Shown here: one piece after another, positions 59,707 to 64,000 of the stretch
How positions within the stretch are numbered: position 1 is the stretch's first letter
Layout of the letters: each line of letters begins with the position of its first letter
Assembly: GCA_022747635.1 (NCBI GenBank)
Contig: JAKTNV010000002.1
Location: 1,391,001 to 1,455,000, forward strand
From: Hetaerina americana
Taxonomy: Eukaryota; Arthropoda; Insecta; Odonata; Calopterygidae
Direction of reading: 5' to 3'
Length of the DNA: 64,000 bases
Notes under the pieces: model-generated
Told to the model about the DNA's origin: nothing
The model's database searches: none
What the model saw: only the letters and a program-made list of their open reading frames with translations
Program-made: the position numbers and the translations under genes

Positions 59707-60255
59707 CTGAGGAATTGAAGGTTTAAGGTGTGAAAGAATCACAGCATGGCATAGCTCTGATTAAAACTATTTTCGTTCCTGACCATGATTCAGGCACTAC
59801 TACACTACAGAGAGGGCATTCTTTGCTTGACTATCATTACTTATTCAGAGCTACTCTTAATTTGTACCCTTTCATGTTTATGCTATTATGACTAGATAAT
59901 ATCCCTTTTCTCCATTTTAAATGAAGGAATTAAGAGCTACTTACGTGCCCCGATATGGAATTTCTAAGATATTTTTTGCACACCATTATGTAGTGCCAAA
60001 TCTATTGCTTTAACATTCTTTGCAGTAATCAAATACTTTCATTCATTAGCAAAGAAATTCAAGAAAACAGTGAAATAGTATCTTGTTGAAAATGAAAAAG
60101 AGGTTTTTTGTTTATTGTGATCCCATGGGGGCAATTACTGTGGGGACCCTTCAAAGCCCATGAATTCACTGATGTATTCATATTAATTTATGTACGTAAC
60201 AACATTATGTAATATATAAATCCAAAGGCAACACTCTTAAAAGGATTTTTTGATA

Positions 60256-60378
60256 TCATACAGATAGAGTAAATTGAGTAGCTTCAGGTGTGATATGGTG
60301 GTGGTAGTCGAATATAATGAATAACTGATCGTAGCACTTATCCAAGTGGAAAAGTGCTGAGATCAGTTATTCATACAG
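60256..60378. mobile_element. Hairpin element L, core-deleted
   Basis: Shares ATAGAGTRAATTGAGTAGCT and the tail GCTTCAGGTGTGATATGG with element J and has the outer stem ATGAATAACTGATCGT, but the central core arms are missing. TCATACAG flanks it (60256-60263 and 60371-60378) as a likely target-site duplication. Confidence 0.7.
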
Positions 60379-60439
60379 CAAGAGGTTTCTCAATATAAAA
60401 TACCAAGCATTGAAGTTCATTAAGCATTGTTTTGATAAT

Positions 60440-60596
60440 CTTTGTGCTGGTTATGGTTTCCCAGGAAGATCTGGTACCTGAAAAATCACATAGCTTGGGT
60501 GGAGCAGCAGGTGCCCAGAGAGGCTGGCTCGGGAATCAATCAAACTCCAGCCCTTCGTTCAGTGGTCCAACGCTCTACCCCTTGGACCCACGAGAG
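60440..60596 (-). mobile_element. SINE copy, 5' half
   Basis: On the minus strand the head GGTCCAAGGGGTAGAGCGTT has an A-box-like segment and is followed by the SINE body (GCACCTGCTGCTCCACC, AGGTACCAGATC, GGGAAACCATAACC). It is truncated after the CAGCACA segment. It directly abuts a mariner remnant at 60597. Confidence 0.75.
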
Positions 60597-61070
60597 GTTT
60601 ATGGATCCCACATCAAAACAAAAGTGCAATCTTTACAATGGATTGTTGAAACATCCCCACCCCAAATATATTTAACAAGTTGGCTCAAATGTCAAGGTGA
60701 TGGTGACTGTTAATTTCAATTCAAAGGGGGTAATGCATCACGAATACCTACCTAAAGGCCAGGCGGCCAACACGGAGTACTTCCTGGGGGTTATGAAATA
60801 CCTCAGAGGGGCAAAAATGATCTGAACTTTGGAGGAGCGGCAAGTGGTTGGTTTTTTCACCATGAAAATGCAACAGCTCATTCGTACATCAAAACTCGTA
60901 TTAGTTTTTAGCAAAAAACAAGACCTCTTTGTTTCCCGACCCACCCTACACACCAGAACTGGGCCTATGTGACTTTTATCCTGTTCGCAAAACCCCACAT
61001 AAATGAAAAAGATCTGCCACCATTCCAGTGTTAGAGAAACATTTGATGGAATTATTTTTAATGCAATACC
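60597..61070 (+). pseudogene. Mariner remnant, catalytic part
   Basis: Starts abruptly at SHIKTKVQSLQWIVETS (relative of [15 protein letters not shown] at 43 kb), then a GNASRIPT-like stretch, FFHHENATAHSYIKTRISF for the HHDNAPAH block and a PTHPTHQNWAYVTFILF-like third block, all with stops between them. No termini. Subfamily as at 43.2 and 49.2 kb. Confidence 0.7.
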
Positions 61071-62499
61071 AATCCATCTGCATGATTGATGAAGATATTA
61101 AAAAGATTAAAGCCTTAAAATTTAAAAAAAAATGTTATCTGTGGTAAGATTTTCATAAAATTAAAGAAGTATATCCTTTAAAGATAAAGCTCGATGAATA
61201 CAAAACATTTATGCATTTAACCTGATTGATCATAGCATATGTTGCCCAAGTCAAAAGTCTAACGTTTAAAAATATCAAAATACGACAAAAGCAGAAATTA
61301 GTACCTTATAAAGAGCCATTATCTGCCTTAGGATGACTTTTAACTTGACCAGAGGAGTTTGTGGGTGGAATCCATGATCTCTTTGTATGGATGGCCAAGC
61401 TTTCTACCTTTTATAATGGCACAATCTATGATAGGTTTACATAAATTGTTTGCTCATTTTCCAGAACATCATTTTCTGAATGTCCTCAATACAATTGTTC
61501 GATGTTTATTTCTTTGTCATACAATTCCTTCTATCTCAATGCAAAATCCTCTTCACATATATTATTTCCACAATTTTCTTTCTCAAAGGTTTGCTCTCTC
61601 ATTGTGAATATCCTTCAGGCTATGGAGGGAGTTTTTTCGGCGTTTCCCATTGACTTACTTTCCTCAATGTCTCTAAGCTTGCCCTGAGCCCATTTTTCTC
61701 TTCGGCCTTATACTGTTGAATGTTTCTGGGTCCCTATTTGTGTTCATTTTACTCTCTACTGTTTTATTTCTTTAACAATAATTAATATCTCTTTTGTAAA
61801 ATTTTTGCGACTTTCTTGTAAATAAAATCAACTGAAAAATTAATTAACTATAGTAAAGATCAATAATTAACACCATGGTGTAACACACAATATCTATTAC
61901 TCAAATTAGAATTCTGCAGTACGCATTTCCTTTCTTATCCTCACCAAACCTGTCCATTGAACATCCATCGAAAGACGTGTCCGAAATCCTGTCTCTCCCT
62001 TGAATAAAATCCGCAATGTATGCTTTCAGCATTGTTAAATAATTTATTGTTATTTTTCCCATCTTCTTCACATATTGACACAAAGTTTTGCGATGGATCG
62101 ATTAAATGAATCCTAAGGACGAAATGTGTGTAATAATCTGCAATGGACCTCCTTTTTGTTGTTTTCTTTATTGATTAACGGACATTGGCAGACCATGTCA
62201 GGAGAGAAGCTTCAAAAGCACGTCCTATTTTCTTCCGAGAATTTCACATGACCCACCACACAAGTGAGAACTGATGCAGCAGGATCACACGTAGTTCACT
62301 TCACCTTGTTTGGACCTTTCATTTGAAAGTGAATGTTAGTCTGTAATTTCTCTCCTAAGAAATGAAAGCATTCTACTCCCTGCTCCACCGCATCCGTTGA
62401 TCAACAATTTTATGCCAGTTAATTCGATATTTGTTGCCACGTCAATCATTTTTATGTAAGTACATATACACCTTTCTCTTTAAAAGTTCCCGCACACCA
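61071..62499. other. No gene recognised
   Basis: AT-rich sequence. No upstream phosphatase exon could be identified here. Confidence 0.35.
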
Positions 62500-63632
62500 T
62501 TTGGTCTGAACAATAAATACGCAAACTGGAGCAATCTAGTGGCCATGACGTGGGCTATAGACTCACCCACTTGCGCCACTAGGTGCCTGAGACCCTGTGC
62601 TTGGCGCATCATTGAGCTGTGCATATGGTGCCAGCCATGTTAAATTCTATGGCCCTTGTTTTTACTGTCTATCGAAAATGGAAATTGACGCAATCACAGA
62701 GCAACGAATCAACATCAAATTTTTGGTGAAGTGTGGTAAGAGTTATCAAGAAATTACTGAAATGTTGACAGTTGTTTACGGTGATAATGCCCTGAAGAAA
62801 ACATCCGTTTCCAAGCAGATTAAATCAAACCAAAAAATAAAGAAAAAGCCGATCGAAAATCAAAGTCTTGCACCTGGTTTTCGTTGATGCCAAAGGAGTT
62901 TTTCATCATGAAATTCTTCCCGAAGAACAAATGGTTTATGCTGAGTTCTACCCTACAGTTCTCAAGTGTTTGAGAGATTGCGTGCGTCGTGCCCAACCAA
63001 ATTTGACTCACAGCGATGGATGGATCCTCCACCATGACAATGCACCAATGCACATTCAGCATTTAGTTTCTGGCAAAAAATTCAATCACCATTCTTGATC
63101 ATCCTCCTTATTCATCAGATCTCGCCCCCTTTTTCCTATTCCCAGAATGCAAAAATGTGATGAGGGGACATCACTGGGAAGATGTGGGCACAATAAAGCA
63201 AGAAGCAAATAGACAAATAAAAATCCTAACTCCCAAGGACTTCCAACAATGCTTTGAACAGTGGAAAAGATGATGGAATATGTGCATGGCAACAAATGGA
63301 GAGCAATTAAATGAAGAATACAATGTATCTTTCCACTGTCCTTTATTTGCGTACAACCGGTTTCAATGCTCAAGCGTCATCATCAGGACGTACCTGATGA
63401 TGAGTACCTGATGATGACACTTGAGCGTTGAAACCACGTCTACGCAAATAAAGGACAGTGGAAAGATACATTGTATTCTTCATTTAATTAAAATGAATTT
63501 CCACAAGGTTGAGCTGGGAACAATTAAAGGGAGAGTACTTTGAAGGTGATGAAATCGATGTAGACTAAATTTTGCAAAATAAAGTTTTTATGGCCTCAGT
63601 TTGCGTATTTATTGGACAGACCGCATATACGA
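62500..63632 (+). pseudogene. Mariner copy with internal deletion and hairpin insertion
   Basis: Inverted termini: GGTCTGAACAATAAATACGC (left) and the complement of GCGTATTTATTGGACAGACC (right). The frame 62597-62887 encodes EIDAITEQRINIKFLVKCGK and EITEMLTVVYGDN (helix-turn-helix), then breaks off in an internal deletion. A second frame, 62868-63098, has VFVDAKGVFHHEILPEEQMV and [14 protein letters not shown] with the second catalytic Asp. Later pieces are frameshifted. Element K interrupts the C-terminal codons; the last residues GEYFEGDEIDVD follow at 63530-63567. It is a fourth subfamily, distinct from the intact 47 kb copy. Confidence 0.85.
63304..63529. mobile_element. Hairpin element K inside a mariner gene
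   Basis: A 226-bp foldback flanked by GGAGAG (63298-63303 and 63530-63535). Removing it and one repeat restores the mariner C-terminal reading MATNGEYFEGD in frame, so the insertion point is exact. Both arms have cores: + CTGATGA (63408-63414), T, GACAC/GCGTT, GAAACC..GTC; - CTGATGA (complement of 63380-63386), T, GACGC/GCATT, GAAACCGGTT. The tail TTCCACAAGGTTGAGCTGGG is at 63499-63518. Confidence 0.9.
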
Positions 63633-64000
63633 AGCTTCCAGTTACTAATTAAACTAACCCCTTAAGTAAACAAACTGACCGGTAATGACTCATCAGCACA
63701 GGAGGCAGAGTTACCAAGTCGGACATCATTGAACTCCACCTGACCAAGTGACTACGATCTACAGTTCATCTTCGCCGTCCTACAGCGTGTAACCTGCTGT
63801 GCCAGCAATGGCAAGGCACAGCTATCAGCTCAAATCAATTTTAGCTCAATGCAGACAAGTGCATTTACTGGTCATTTTATCATCACTCTGAGAAAAGGAG
63901 ATATTATTAAGATCACACGAACACGTATATTAAGACATTATCGGACACTTCTCGGAAACATACTCTTAAGCTAATTCTGCCCTGATCATAATCCCCACAC
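63633..64000. other. No gene recognised
   Basis: Window end. No exon, RNA gene or known repeat seen. Confidence 0.35.

Noticed and set aside
59190..59718. Plus-strand frames of 103-149 codons
   Set aside because: They are the antisense of the phosphatase KIM exon, whose minus-strand frame has the recognised motif and matching splice sites.
63304..63529. A CRISPR-like array or attachment site for the repeated CTGATGATGA units
   Set aside because: The units are arms of a foldback element with a target-site duplication in eukaryotic DNA, not regularly spaced repeats.

Overview
The window is AT-rich eukaryotic nuclear DNA, almost certainly from an arthropod and probably an insect. Genes are sparse, split into short exons and separated by multi-kilobase introns packed with mariner transposons, CR1/jockey-type and RTE-type LINEs, tRNA-derived SINEs and foldback repeats. 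I cannot name the species.

Two host genes are well supported. A ropporin-1-like gene (RIIa dimerisation domain, sperm-flagellum family) lies on the + strand in three phase-matched exons between 31351 and 36934, giving 228 aa. Converging on it from the - strand is a KIM-type protein tyrosine phosphatase (PTPRR/PTPN5/PTPN7/PTP-ER family). Its five visible exons run from 59706 down to 39904. They encode the MAP-kinase interaction motif, the complete catalytic domain (WPD loop, [11 protein letters not shown]-loop, Q-loop) and the stop codon; its 5' end is not identified. A weak candidate for a divergent third gene sits upstream of the ropporin gene at 30766-31016.

Layout. 1-10 kb: LINE derivative, GC-rich tracts, SINE, mariner fragment and hairpin elements. 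10.7-16.6 kb: a LINE fragment (-) beside a nearly full-length CR1-like LINE (+) with an open ORF1 and an ORF2 broken by a few indels. 17-30 kb: RTE 5' fragment, SINE, nested hairpin elements, a CpG-rich tract, a long inverted repeat, LINE pieces and a mariner remnant. 31-37 kb: ropporin gene. 40-60 kb: phosphatase gene, whose introns carry several mariners, among them a 1332-bp copy with an uninterrupted transposase, TIRs and TA target duplications. 60-64 kb: SINE, mariner remnants and two more hairpin elements.

The most unusual signal is a family of about a dozen short foldback elements (usually about 107-226 bp). They share a tail resembling CCACAAAGTTACGCCTGAGAC and a central structured core, CTGANGA-T-helix-GAAAC(C..GG)TC. 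Helix sequences differ between copies yet stay complementary, and several copies have clear 6-15 bp target-site duplications. The core closely resembles a minimal type I hammerhead ribozyme of the kind known from Penelope-like elements, but with one extra base between CTGANGA and helix II. One copy is nested in another member and one sits inside a mariner gene.
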